Of a stretch of 64,000 nt of DNA, positions 36,444 through 46,753 are shown in pieces. Position 1 is the stretch's first letter, and every line of letters begins with the position of its first letter. Position numbers and translations under genes: made by a program. The notes under the pieces are model-generated. The model made no database searches and was not told where the DNA came from. It worked only from the letters and a program-made list of their open reading frames with translations. Source of the DNA: Trichomonas vaginalis G3 (lineage: Eukaryota; Parabasalia; Trichomonadida; Trichomonadidae); assembly GCF_026262505.1 (NCBI RefSeq), contig NC_067206.1, positions 35,603,896 through 35,667,895 of the forward strand, written 5' to 3'.

Positions 36444-36994
36444 AAAATGAAATTTTCATCTATCTCTTTTATTGTAAAGCATTCAATAAATGTATATCTG
36501 TTAAAATTACTTTACATTTTATTCATTTTAATTGCATAATAAATAATAAATTTAAAAACTTTATTTTCATAGGGATTTAGTTGTTAAATTAATAGGAGTA
36601 TCATACTTTTATCTTTATATCAAAAGAATAGCAGCATTTTTTTTGACAGTCTGGCGGTTTCTCGCTTGTTAAGACAATAAATTCAAAATTGAGAACTTTG
36701 GCAAAAATTTTCGTGAAATCTTTTTTGGAAATATATTTGATAATATTATAAATAATTATATTTCATAAATTTGAAAAATTGTGTCAAGTGTCTATCAAGA
36801 TTGTGTGTGTTGATTTGAATGGTTTTAATGTTCAAATTTTTATTCAAGGCAATAATCAAGCACATCTGACTGTAATCATATTCTCAAACACCAGGCCTAA
36901 AGTATCAATGCGCAAAATTTTTACGACTTTTCATTCATAACGGAGCTCTTTAAAAAAGTCGTAAAATGTCAAAAATATTTTAGTTATTTATTTC
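36444..36994. other. Intergenic, no gene seen
   Basis: AT-rich; no gene, repeat or RNA recognised. Confidence 0.6.
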
Positions 36995-37966
36995 ATGTTT
37001 TTCTTTATTCTTCAACAAGTCTGTTCTATAACAATTGATTCATTTGGATCATATTCACAACGTGTTAATCAAAATCAAACTGAAATGCATTTTAACCCAA
37101 GTTTATTCAAAGACCAGAATTATGAAATATATTTAGTTTATTCAAATTTACAAAATGAAACATATATTAATAACAATACTGCAAACACAGTTTATTTTAT
37201 ACATGAAGATTTTAAGTTTAATATTAGCTGTCGATGTAAACAGTACATTATTAAATTCCATGTTTTTTCAGTCAACAAATCTTGCAATTATCTTGATTTT
37301 ATTATCAATCCAACAGTAAGTCAATATCAATATCTACCATCCATTTTAGAAAAGAATAAAACTTATTGCGCACTTCTCTCTTCTGAAAAAGTTTTTTATT
37401 CTAAAATTATTAAAGATTCAAAATTCTCTGGTAATGTTATATATAGTTATGATTTAACAAAGAGGAGTAATTTAACTAAAAAATCTACAGCTTATCAGTG
37501 GTCAGATAGTTTAATTATTGAATTGTATTGTGAAGATAAAAATGAAAGGAGAAATAATGTTGACATACAAATTTTCGTTTCTCATTCTAATTCCAGTTCT
37601 ATAAGCAAACTAATTAAACCTAGTTATTTCAATAGTGGAGGCAATAAAATCAATAGAAAAATTCTTTATGAAACACCAGATTATACAAAATTACATAGAA
37701 ATGGTACGATTGTTGCTATTTCATTTCCATGTGGTTTGTTTGGATTGGGTATTTTAATATGCTTATATTATTGTTGTTGTGCCGATAGGTGCCATGAATG
37801 CTGTTGTGGTCCTACTTTCCATTTTACGAATAATGATGCTAGTTCTAGTGATAATGCATGTAGAACAATTACTGTTAGAGATCAAATAAGGCATACTTCA
37901 GTCACTGATTCAAATGGTAATTCAGTTTCTATTACAGTCCATGTACGTGGTATTTATGCACATTAA
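36995..37966 (+). CDS. Type I membrane protein with Cys-rich juxtamembrane motif
   Basis: 323 aa. Signal peptide at residues 1-12 (MFFFILQQVCSI). The ectodomain, to about 238, is rich in Asn and possible N-glycosylation sites (NQT, NET, NIS, NKS, NLT) with paired Cys. One membrane segment lies at about 240-262 (IVAISFPCGLFGLGILICLY). A cysteine cluster CCCADRCHECCCG just inside the membrane is typical of palmitoylated tails, and a short cytosolic tail with Ser/Thr follows. No family recognised; surface protein likely. Confidence 0.75.
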   Translation: MFFFILQQVCSITIDSFGSYSQRVNQNQTEMHFNPSLFKDQNYEIYLVYSNLQNETYINNNTANTVYFIHEDFKFNISCRCKQYIIKFHVFSVNKSCNYLDFIINPTVSQYQYLPSILEKNKTYCALLSSEKVFYSKIIKDSKFSGNVIYSYDLTKRSNLTKKSTAYQWSDSLIIELYCEDKNERRNNVDIQIFVSHSNSSSISKLIKPSYFNSGGNKINRKILYETPDYTKLHRNGTIVAISFPCGLFGLGILICLYYCCCADRCHECCCGPTFHFTNNDASSSDNACRTITVRDQIRHTSVTDSNGNSVSITVHVRGIYAH

Positions 37967-38763
37967 GATATCTTATAAAATTCGAATGTTTGAACCTGAT
38001 ATCAAATCATTTTGGGGAATTATGATTTTCGTCAATAAATTTATAATCTGATATCCTTTATTTTCTCAATTCCATATTTATTGTGTGTATTAACTTTTGA
38101 TGAGGTTAGATCTTTGGTATGTTATTTAACCATAATATTTTGAGATATCAAAATCCTTTTCTCATATATTTCAAACAAGTCATCAAATAAATTAATTGCA
38201 ATAATAGCTAGTGTTGCTTTAAAATCTCTTGATTTAATCTTTTTAAAAATTACCCAAAAATTGCAAGATTATCACTTTCATATGATTTGAGGCTATGAAT
38301 TGCAAAATGTCGATAGGACTTAAGGAGCTCCGCAACCACTTTTCGTAAGAATTTGGGGATATGGAGATTTAGAGGTTTGTATTATCCAAAAATATTTTTA
38401 TCCATCCACTCAAATAATTTCAATCTGAAATTAAGAATGAACTTACACCCAGACGACATTAATTCAAATTTCATATAATTGGCGTGAAACAACATAGAAA
38501 AATAACATTAAAGGTCATAACTTACGGAAATCACTCACTTTAGTCAAAATTTAGAAATAACACAATAGCAAACTGATAACAACATAGTAGTTTATACCAA
38601 TTTATGTTAATTTTAATTAATTTTATTTTAAAAAATTCATTTTGAAAATTAAACAAATTTTTATTCAAAAGTAGAATGTATAAGCGATTGAAAATAGGTT
38701 GATAAAAATTTAATTCGCAACTATATAAAGCTAAATAAAAAAAAATTATCAAAAAACAGTTTC
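37967..38763. other. Intergenic, no gene seen
   Basis: About 800 bp of AT-rich DNA between convergent genes; nothing supported. Confidence 0.6.
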
Positions 38764-40113
38764 TTACAATTGTATCTGGTCATTGAAGTCTGTAGCCATT
38801 ATTTCAGCTGCCTCAGACTTTGTTGAGTCCTTAAACGAGTCAATAGCGTAACGAAGGTTCTCATCGAAAACCATTGTTGCGCCAAGGTTCTCATCGTAGT
38901 AATTTGGAGCCGAGAACAATGTAACTACGTTCATATCTTCACCGAACGGGAACTTGTAGCCGTTAGGAACGACTTCGTGCGCTCTCAAAATCATTTCGAA
39001 GCCAAAAGTCTCCATGAAAGACTTTGCAGCCTCTCTACCGTAAGAAACCGATGTATTTCTGATTGTCGGGCCGTAGAACTGAACCTTGCTCGAAGGATCT
39101 GCCCATGTTAGGTCGTTGATAATTCCTTCTTTTGGCAGTTCTCTTGGCCTTGGGAAGTTCTGTATATCATCGAGACTTGTCATGGAAGGCGATGGTCCGC
39201 CGTGGACACAAAAAACTTTATCATTGATTATTGCGGCCAAAGGTAAGGAATCGAATGGTAACATGAATGGTTGATATGGAGCACCTTTACGTCTGCATTC
39301 ATCTTTGAAACCGTATTGGCTTGAAATTAATTCGCACTCGTGATTTCCGCGAAGCATGTATAAATTCTCTGGAAAACGAAGCTTTAAAGCTAAAAGTAAT
39401 GTGATAATATCGAGAGAATCCTCACCACGGTCAACATAATCGCCAAGGAATAAGTAGTTGACCTTGTCAGGGAAACCATATTTCTTGAATATACGTAAAA
39501 GATCGATATATCTACCATGAAGGTCAGCAACACATAAAATTGGAGCTTTAACGCGAAGAAGAGTTGGCTGAGATAAGAGTAATGATGAAGATGCTGCGCA
39601 AAGCCAATTAATATCTGCTTTTTCAAGTAAAGAACTGCATTTAACGTCATGAGGTGATAAAATACGACGAATAATGTCGTTTAAATTCGGTGGTTTCTTT
39701 ATCTGTCCAATAGATTTTGGCATTTCTGGAGATGGAGCGAGCGTTACAGTAATATGGAGTGTATCTTTGTTAAACCAACCTCCACGCTCGAGTGTCTTGA
39801 AGCTAATCTTTGATTTAACGGTGTAAATCGGATCTGTAGTAATAAAACAGTAACAAATTGGAATATTAATGAAAGGACGAATCTTATTTGGATAGTGAAT
39901 ATTCAAATTACAGATAATATTACGCTGACCAAATACACGGCCGCATAAACGAAGTGTTGCTTGAAGCGGTTTAGCTGGATCGTGATCAATTGGCATTAAT
40001 TCAAGTTGAAAAGTCATATCTTTGCACATAAGCTTTTCAATGATTGGGTCGCCATTAAATTGTGCTTTTTTAATATACCAGTGTTTAATTTCGAACGAAT
40101 CTTGAACATTCAT
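38764..40113 (-). CDS. PPP-family Ser/Thr phosphatase with N-terminal MATH-like domain
   Basis: 449 aa. Catalytic domain about 150-440: metal-ligand motifs ADLHGRY (GDxHG variant, residues 196-202), GDYVDRGEDS (224-233) and LRGNHECE (254-261), then FCVHGGPSP, RAHEVVPNGY and FSAPNYYD. All metal ligands of PP1-type enzymes appear present. Residues 1-140 are an unusual extension: it begins FEIKHWYIKKAQF, has alternating strands, and ends ISFKTLERGGWFNKDTLHITV, which resembles the close of a MATH/TRAF-like fold. The fusion would put a binding module before a PP1-like enzyme. Phosphatase is sure; the MATH call is tentative. Confidence 0.9.
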   Translation of the reverse strand: MNVQDSFEIKHWYIKKAQFNGDPIIEKLMCKDMTFQLELMPIDHDPAKPLQATLRLCGRVFGQRNIICNLNIHYPNKIRPFINIPICYCFITTDPIYTVKSKISFKTLERGGWFNKDTLHITVTLAPSPEMPKSIGQIKKPPNLNDIIRRILSPHDVKCSSLLEKADINWLCAASSSLLLSQPTLLRVKAPILCVADLHGRYIDLLRIFKKYGFPDKVNYLFLGDYVDRGEDSLDIITLLLALKLRFPENLYMLRGNHECELISSQYGFKDECRRKGAPYQPFMLPFDSLPLAAIINDKVFCVHGGPSPSMTSLDDIQNFPRPRELPKEGIINDLTWADPSSKVQFYGPTIRNTSVSYGREAAKSFMETFGFEMILRAHEVVPNGYKFPFGEDMNVVTLFSAPNYYDENLGATMVFDENLRYAIDSFKDSTKSEAAEIMATDFNDQIQL

Positions 40114-40681
40114 AATTTTTTTCCCTTCAAACTGACGCCGATAAAAAGTGATAATTTTAAAATTCAGAAGTTTACAATTTTTAAACTTTCGTTCCGTTTC
40201 CCAACAATTATCAATTTATAGCGATCAATTTTGGTAAAGATAATATTTATATTGTGATATAAATCCAAATACTAATACATTTTGAACTCCTTGAATATTA
40301 TAATATTATAAAAATTGCATAAAATAACATTGGATTTCTCAGCAATAGAGCCTTATTTTATCCAAATTAGAGCTAAAGTATAGCTCATGAAGTGAATTCG
40401 AACAACTAAAATCAATCATTACAGAAAAAGGTTTCCTTTTCTCATATGTTGACAAATAGTTATGATATATTGAAATATTTAATAAGTAATTTGTGATAAA
40501 AACTCAAACGCTTCGTATGATTTTCCAGGATTCAGAACTATTCTGAGTTAAAAAGTAAAATTCTGGACGTTTTACTTTACCCAAACAATTGTCTAATGAT
40601 CAGTATTTAAAACAGCTAAAGTTATAATATCATGAGTCGATTGAAAGGAAGAAAAGTGTCATAAATCATTGTAAAATTTTT
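40114..40681. other. Intergenic, no gene seen
   Basis: Spacer between divergent genes. AAAAGTGATAA, a variant of the AAAAGTGAC box, lies at about 40145, 30 bp before the phosphatase start. Otherwise nothing recognised. Confidence 0.55.
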
Positions 40682-40690
40682 GTCACTTTT
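40682..40690 (+). promoter_or_regulatory. GTCACTTTT box
   Basis: GTCACTTTTTTACTGAG directly precedes the Maf ATG at 40699. The last 15 bases up to the ATG equal the leader of two small Maverick genes at 1277 and 1448. Confidence 0.6.
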
Positions 40691-40698
40691 TTACTGAG

Positions 40699-41316
40699 AT
40701 GCTCGCATCTTTTGCTGACCGTCTTGACAAAATGAAAATCATTCTTGGCTCACAGAGCCCTCGCCGTCGTGAACTTCTTTCAGGAATTTTCAAGAAATTC
40801 GAAGTTATTCCATCCGAATTTGATGAATCAACCATCAATAAGTTCTCTTTCCCAGATCCAAGAGATTTTGTCAAGGTTCAATCGCAAAAGAAGGCCGAGG
40901 AACTTGCAAATCGTATTGGTGATGCTGATATTGTAATCACAGCAGATACAATTGTTGCTATCGATGGAAAGATCCTTGGCAAGCCGCATACTCATGAAGT
41001 TGCTTACCAAATGATCAGCGAACTCAATGGTCGTCCACACCAAGTTATCACTGGCGTTCATGTTGTATTTCCAAAACTTAAGAAGTCACTCTCATTCACA
41101 GAAACAACACAAGTTATCTTCGACAAGCTTCCAGAAGCTGCTGTCAAAGCTTACGCTGATTCAGACGACCCACTTGATAAGGCAGGCGCTTACGGTATTC
41201 AATCAGGAGCTATGTCCCTCATCAAGAAGATCGATGGCGACTACTTCAATGTTGTCGGTCTCCCAGTTAACCACCTTGCCAGAGAAATTTACAATGTTCT
41301 TGCTGAGACAGCTTGA
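40699..41316 (+). CDS. Maf/ASMTL-like nucleoside triphosphate pyrophosphatase
   Basis: 205 aa. Maf family enzymes hydrolyse non-canonical or dTTP/UTP-type nucleotides to monophosphates. Signatures: the phosphate-binding ILGSQSPRRRELL (residues 14-26), ITADTIVAIDGKILGKP, and FDKLPEAAVKAYADSDDPLDKAGAYGIQ with the conserved DKAGAYGIQ motif, then GDYFNVVGLP. Length is typical. Eleven residues precede the usual M(K)IILGSQSPRR start; the upstream ATG is preferred because it follows the GTCACTTTT leader. No methyltransferase fusion. Confidence 0.94.
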   Translation: MLASFADRLDKMKIILGSQSPRRRELLSGIFKKFEVIPSEFDESTINKFSFPDPRDFVKVQSQKKAEELANRIGDADIVITADTIVAIDGKILGKPHTHEVAYQMISELNGRPHQVITGVHVVFPKLKKSLSFTETTQVIFDKLPEAAVKAYADSDDPLDKAGAYGIQSGAMSLIKKIDGDYFNVVGLPVNHLAREIYNVLAETA

Positions 41317-41739
41317 ACTCATATATAAAGAACTTTAATATAGAATAAAACTTCTTTCATTTCTTTCTTAACTCGAACTCTTTGTTTTAATATCGAATTC
41401 CATTTTTTTCTTTCACTTTCATTCTTTAAGAGGCTAAAAATGAATCGTACATTGCATCAATTATTTCAATGATTAACGGTATACGCCTAGAAACAGAATT
41501 TTTTTATTAATTATTTATATTTTGCAGCGTATTTGAGAATAATTTAATGAAAGAGGTTCAGTTCTGAAGATGACTCTTCTAAATAAATAACTGATGCCTA
41601 TAAATTTGTATTACATATCGATTTATTCGATATAACCGAAGTCAAATTAGAATATCGTTTAAACTAATCGTGATGTTTCATGCTGAACATTAATTGTGTC
41701 TACTGTGAATGTGTCATGGCTTGATTTTGAAGTACACTC
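41317..41739. other. Intergenic, no gene seen
   Basis: AT-rich host flank left of the transposon; no gene recognised. Confidence 0.6.
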
Positions 41740-41743
41740 TTAA

Positions 41744-41846
41744 GGGTATAGTCCACTAAAAATTTTTAAGTTTTGACAATGAAAATAAGCTCTGTGACCA
41801 TGTAAATATATATCTATGCAAAACGAGAGGTTATGCCATAATTTTT
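41744..41846 (+). repeat. Left inverted terminal repeat of the Kolobok-like element
   Basis: Begins GGGTATAGTCCACT after TTAA and ends near GGTTATGCCATAAT. It pairs imperfectly with 44650-44750. Confidence 0.8.
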
Positions 41847-43078
41847 TTTAGTTATCAAATTTTCCTTTTTTTGAGAGAAGTCTCTCAATAATTTGAGAAG
41901 AATCTTTGATATAAAGAGATACACATTTGTAGAACGAAGTAAGTGTTTTCCAAACATTTTATATGTTCATCCTGTATAACAATATAAAGCTGCATAGTGC
42001 CATCTTGTGCGTTTGCTATTTTATGTACTTTTCATTGAGATAATCCCTCTTCTCGGGTGATTTTAACAGTCAACTCAATTTTAAAATAAAGATTTCATCA
42101 AAATGATTTCGAAATTCGGATATTGATTATATAAATAGCACTGTTAACATATTTTGGATGAGTAAAAAATACCTTGTTTTGTATGCATTTAGTACACCTT
42201 TATTTTTGATTAAAACTATAAAATTTTTATTCCTTATATAATAAATAGTATATGTTACATAAACATGAAATTCAATAGCATTCAATTTTGGATTTTTTAG
42301 ATTTGGTAAATTTTAGAAGAAATAAAATCAGCAATCAAAATAAAGAAACTTTTTTTGTATCTTCTATGATTACCTTTTGGTACTAAATTTTGCATTAATA
42401 AGTAAATTATCTGTATTATTCTGTGAGCACAAGCCCTCAGTTATGCTGGTAGTGAATGATGAATCGTCATTTTGCGAAGAGAACGCGATTATTAAGGTAA
42501 TTTTGAGAATTGTCTTGAATTATTTAAAATTAAAGTTAATTGAATAGGTAGGATAACTAGCCTTTGCTAAATTTGTATAATTTGACCTTATTCTAGTTGG
42601 ATCTGAGAATATTTTGCTGAAATAATAAATTATATCGCCGATTTATGAAAATTTCTCTGATGGGACCGACTCGCTGAAACGTAATTAATGTGTTAATGAT
42701 AACTTGTCTGAATTTCATCAAATTTTTTTTCGAAATCCAAAAAATCACAAACACAAAGCATCAAAATTAGATTTGCATTTAAGGTTTTCATTTTTTTTTG
42801 GAAAATATAAAAAATATATTTTTCCCCAATAAAGTTTATTTTTTACTTTTGAGAGGAATAGAAACGTTATTTTGGAATTTTGAAACGACAGAAATGTTCC
42901 ATTTTTAATGTAGATTCTAAAATGGGGTCAAATTTTTGATTGAACCGTTATCCATTGAAAAACCTCGATTTTAAAATGTTATTCCAAAATATTCATCTAA
43001 TGATATAGTATATATTTATTAATTATTACTTTTTATTCAATTTTCACTTTTGGCGGGATTTCATTTTTTTGTTGTTGT

Positions 43079-44364
43079 ATGGGCCATATTGCCCAAAAAC
43101 GGAAAACAAAGGCAATGCATAACATTTTACTCCACGAACGTCGTCGACTCTCAGCGCGACAGATGCTTGGTGCTTGCATAATGACCGGAATGCCATATAC
43201 AAAAGGTGCTCGCTTTCTTTCTCTTTGTGGAACTAAGCCCCCTGTGAAGAGTGGTGTCATGAGACAACAGAGATTTTGTGACGATAAGATTAGAAGACTT
43301 AAAAGTATTTCCCTAATGCTGTCGAGAAAGTCCTTCAGTGGTTACTTATCCATTGATGCAAGATGGACGCACAGGCGAAACTCGCCAAGTTGTACAGTAA
43401 CTGCGCTCGATGCTGTCACAAAAAGAGTTCTTGCATGCGTGAACATCAACCATATTGGTGGAAACAGACAGCATGCTCAGTATTCCGGAGCTTCCAACAA
43501 TATGGAAAGTGCTGGAACTCGAATCATCTTGAAGCAATTAAAGAAATACAATATCTTGAAAGATGTTAAAGAGATTATTAAAGACCGAGATAACAAAAGT
43601 GTCTCTGTCTTTAAAGAATTTGGCGTCTCTCATCTTGAAAGATTCGATCCAGGTCATGTATCAAAAAATATCTCAAAAGATTTTACAAAGTTCTCAGCTT
43701 CTCATAAGACAGTTGAAGTTTTCAACGACAAGACTCAGAAGATTGAAAAAATAGAGAGACCTTTCTGGGGTCTGAATGCAAGCCTAAGTATGTGGCTTTG
43801 GTCATGTTTTGCCGAAAAAAAAAATTGACGTACGAAAATGATGTGAGAATTGTGTCTACCATTACGTAGGCAATCATTCTTTTTGCGAACCGCACAATTA
43901 CAAATGCTTTGAATGGCAAAAAGGTGTCAATTCGATCCAACTTCAATTCATGCTCTATGACTGGGTTCACAAATGGACACCCATAGTTTCCAAAGTTTCT
44001 TCCATTGGATCTACCTGCATGAATGAAGCGTTTAACTCCAAAATTGCATGCTATTTGGACAAATCAAGAGCCTGGAAGAACATTAACATTAGAGTTAACG
44101 TTGCAATCTTAGAATGGAATGATCCAGAGCATTTTCTCGGAGATATACAAAAAGCATTACATCTTCCCCCTTCCAGAAGATTGTGTCAAATCATTTGAAG
44201 AGAATTGTTACTCCAAAATGATATTGAAACAAAAAACTGTTACAAAAGGTTCTAAAAAACAGAACAAATACAAAAAATCCATTCAGAGTGTACCAGGAGG
44301 AGATTATCAAGTTTTCAAGTCCGAATGGGAATCAGAAGACGAAGACATTGATGACTTTGATTAA
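43079..44364 (+). pseudogene. Kolobok-like DDE transposase, frameshifted
   Basis: The first frame (43079-43828, 249 aa) has GYLSIDARWTHRR (first Asp), a basic substrate region with NNMESAGTRIILKQL, EIIKDRDNKSVSVF (second Asp) and FDPGHVSKNISKDF, the D...DRD...FDxxH pattern of Kolobok transposases. The later part reads DWVHKWTP, then CMNEAFNSKIACYLDKSRAW (likely the catalytic Glu), and ends with Lys/Ser- and Asp/Glu-rich tails. At least three frame changes are visible: at the A tract 43818-43827, near 43860, and at the C tract near 44168. Inactive as it stands. The leader resembles host leaders (TTCACTTTT, TTTCATTTT). Confidence 0.85.
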
Positions 44365-44649
44365 CGAAAATTACATTTTATTTATTGTTTTTGTTTTTAA
44401 TTAAATTATTATTATGCTCATTTTCTTATTTTGATTTTTTCTCATTATGATATAAATAATTTATTAATGCATTTATCCAATAATTATGCTATGATATTTT
44501 TATGCCTTATTTCATTTCTCTTATATTTGATAATCTGGTAAAATATAGTTCAGACTATAATCATTTTAGATTATTGATATATTTATATAGGTTAGAATAA
44601 AATTAGTTTCATTTTCTACTTTTATTTTGAATTAATAATTTATAATATC

Positions 44650-44750
44650 AAATATTATGGCGTAACCTCTCCTTTAAAATATAGATATATATAGGCCTAT
44701 AGAGTTTATTGGCACTCTCAAAACTCTAGAATTTTGAGTTTACTATACCC
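44650..44750 (-). repeat. Right inverted terminal repeat of the Kolobok-like element
   Basis: On the minus strand begins GGGTATAGTAAACTCAAAAT after TTAA and contains GGAGAGGTTACGCCATAAT. Counterpart of 41744-41846. Confidence 0.8.
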
Positions 44751-44905
44751 TTAACCGATATCTAATCTTTTTTGATCGACTCGAAAATCATGACATATTT
44801 CAAACACTCATTCAAATGAAAGAATTGTGATATAAAAAAATTAAATTGGTCAATTCAATTTTTACAATCATAGTTTTTTTCCCCACTGTAAACTATTCAA
44901 TTCAA

Positions 44906-46753
44906 ATGTTAAGTTGTCTTTCTCGCGCTAACTCATTCTCGAGACACTTTGAAATCACAATTGATGGAAAGAAATATGAAGCTTTCCAAGGAGAAACCAT
45001 TCAGAATGTTTGCTCAAGGAATCACATTCAAGTTCCTCGTGCTTGTCATTCATACTACTACAAAGGTGACGAATGCGGCCTTTGCAAGGTTCTCGTCAAC
45101 GGTACTTCACTCCAAAATGCCTGCAAGACACTAGTTTACAAAGGTCTTGATGTTAAAACAAGATCTCCAGAAGTTATCAAGAACTTCCCAGAAGCCATGA
45201 AAAAATTCAAAGAATTTGATGACTTCAAGCTCATCGGAAGTGATATTATGCCTCATGTTACAGCTACTCTCAACAATATGGAACAATGCATGGCCAATCC
45301 TGACAAACCATCAAATCTGATCGACGATACAGCTATTGGTCTCAAGATCGATCCTCACAAATGCACAAAATGCAACAAATGCGTTCCTATCTGCCCAAGT
45401 AAGTCGTTAGTCTTAGCTCCTTACATCCAAGCATTCGGAAACAACGGCCTCGTCCACGCCTTCTGCAATAACTGCGGAAAATGTGCCGAAGTCTGCGATA
45501 GCAAAGCAATTACTTACACAAACCACGTTACAGAGCTTGGCGACGTTCTTGCCATCAAGGACATGAAGAAGGTCGCTATCATTGACCTCTCCGTCTGCAT
45601 CAACCTTGAGAGAATGCTTAAATTACCTCGTGGCTCTCTTACAGTTACTAAATTAGGTACAGCCTTGCTCAAAGGCGGCTTTGATTTAGTTTTCGATGCA
45701 GCCATCGGTAGCGATATCGCTATTCTCGAAGAAGCCCAAATTCTTGCAAATCATGTCATGGACAGAGTTCCATTAGTTTCCGCCTGGTGCCTATCATCAT
45801 ACCAAACAATCCTTACTCATATGCCAGAAGCACAAAAGATTCTTTCATCAGTTATCTCTCCACCTCTTATTTCAGGTTTCCTCACTAAATCGGCGCCTAA
45901 AACATTATCCGTTTCATTTACGAACTGCATTGCTCACAAGGTAGAGCTCGCCCATTACAATGGCTCTCATCTCCAGTACAATAATATGGCTCTTTCTGTT
46001 GAAGAACTGGCCAACTTCCTCGAGCAAAAGAAGATAGACCTCAAGACAATACAGGACAAGCCACACCAAGCCGCTGCTTCCCGTGCAGGAATTTTATCTT
46101 CAACTGCAGAAGGATGGACTGACGCGATCATCGAAGTATTCACGAGAAAACACTTGAATATGACAGAAGTCAAGAAAGACATCGAAATATTCTCAAATCT
46201 CGCAAAAATTATCAAGATCGAAATTAAACCAGGTACAACAATGAGATTCGGTATCGCATACGGACTCCAGGGACTTCAGCAATTACTCTCCAGACCTTAC
46301 CCAGACTTACTTTACATCTGCGTCGCTGAATGCGAAGGTGGATGTCTTAATGGCATTTGCGGCTCGAAAGGCGATAAATTACTTAAAGAGAATATCCTCA
46401 AAGACCACGCCCACAAATCTCCATTCAAGTCTCCGCTTGATAATCCTTTAATTCAGAGACTTTACAAACTTGACTTCGCAAAGCCTGAAGATGTATTCCT
46501 TTGGATTCACAATGGACCATTTGTCCCTCCGAAATCCCTCTTTGCTCAGCCAAACCAGCAAAATCAACAAAATCAGCCAAATCAGCAGCAGAAACCACAG
46601 CAACAACCACCAAAACAGCCTGTTCAGCAGCAGCCACAGCCACAAAGACAACAACCAGCTCAACAACCAAGAAATCCAATGTCACAACAACAAATTCCTC
46701 GCAGCAGCAAATTAATTATGCCAAACTCACAACCAACAAAACTTATTCGCTAA
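44906..46753 (+). CDS. Divergent [FeFe]-hydrogenase-like protein, probably hydrogenosomal
   Basis: 615 aa from the ATG at 44906. MLSCLSRANSFSRHF is a typical hydrogenosomal presequence. Domains in order: a [2Fe-2S] ferredoxin-like domain (C47, C57, C60, C73), two [4Fe-4S] motifs (C153-C163 and C187-C197) and an H-domain (about 220-545). The four H-cluster cysteine positions appear kept (C295, C341, C476, C480). However, motif L1 reads SAWCLSS instead of TSCCPxW, so the proton-relay Cys is Trp294. Motif L2 reads TNCIAHKVE (usual MPCxxKxxE), and L3 reads ECEGGCLNGICG. The His-ligated cluster motif of long clostridial enzymes is not seen. A Gln/Pro-rich tail follows from about 545. It may not make H2; an electron-transfer or sensory role is possible. 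Confidence 0.88.
   Translation: MLSCLSRANSFSRHFEITIDGKKYEAFQGETIQNVCSRNHIQVPRACHSYYYKGDECGLCKVLVNGTSLQNACKTLVYKGLDVKTRSPEVIKNFPEAMKKFKEFDDFKLIGSDIMPHVTATLNNMEQCMANPDKPSNLIDDTAIGLKIDPHKCTKCNKCVPICPSKSLVLAPYIQAFGNNGLVHAFCNNCGKCAEVCDSKAITYTNHVTELGDVLAIKDMKKVAIIDLSVCINLERMLKLPRGSLTVTKLGTALLKGGFDLVFDAAIGSDIAILEEAQILANHVMDRVPLVSAWCLSSYQTILTHMPEAQKILSSVISPPLISGFLTKSAPKTLSVSFTNCIAHKVELAHYNGSHLQYNNMALSVEELANFLEQKKIDLKTIQDKPHQAAASRAGILSSTAEGWTDAIIEVFTRKHLNMTEVKKDIEIFSNLAKIIKIEIKPGTTMRFGIAYGLQGLQQLLSRPYPDLLYICVAECEGGCLNGICGSKGDKLLKENILKDHAHKSPFKSPLDNPLIQRLYKLDFAKPEDVFLWIHNGPFVPPKSLFAQPNQQNQQNQPNQQQKPQQQPPKQPVQQQPQPQRQQPAQQPRNPMSQQQIPRSSKLIMPNSQPTKLIR

Larger units (their letters stand above)
41744..44750 (+). 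mobile_element. Kolobok-like DNA transposon, 3,007 bp
   Basis: The element is bounded by TTAA on both sides (41740-41743 and 44751-44754), the target duplication typical of Kolobok and piggyBac elements. Inverted ends are GGGTATAGT... on the left and its complement on the right. They extend imperfectly for about 100 bp to a shared GAGAGGTTA(T/C)GCCATAAT block (41828-41845 and around 44655-44672). One transposase gene occupies the right half; the left 1.3 kb is non-coding. Divergence between the two ends suggests a moderately old insertion. The transposase is broken, so it is not autonomous. Confidence 0.88.

Noticed and set aside
43950-44198. Independent small gene inside the transposon
   Set aside because: It is a later piece of the broken transposase coding region.
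44846-44905. N-terminal extension of the hydrogenase-like protein
   Set aside because: It would need a TTG start, and the ATG at 44906 begins a typical hydrogenosomal presequence.
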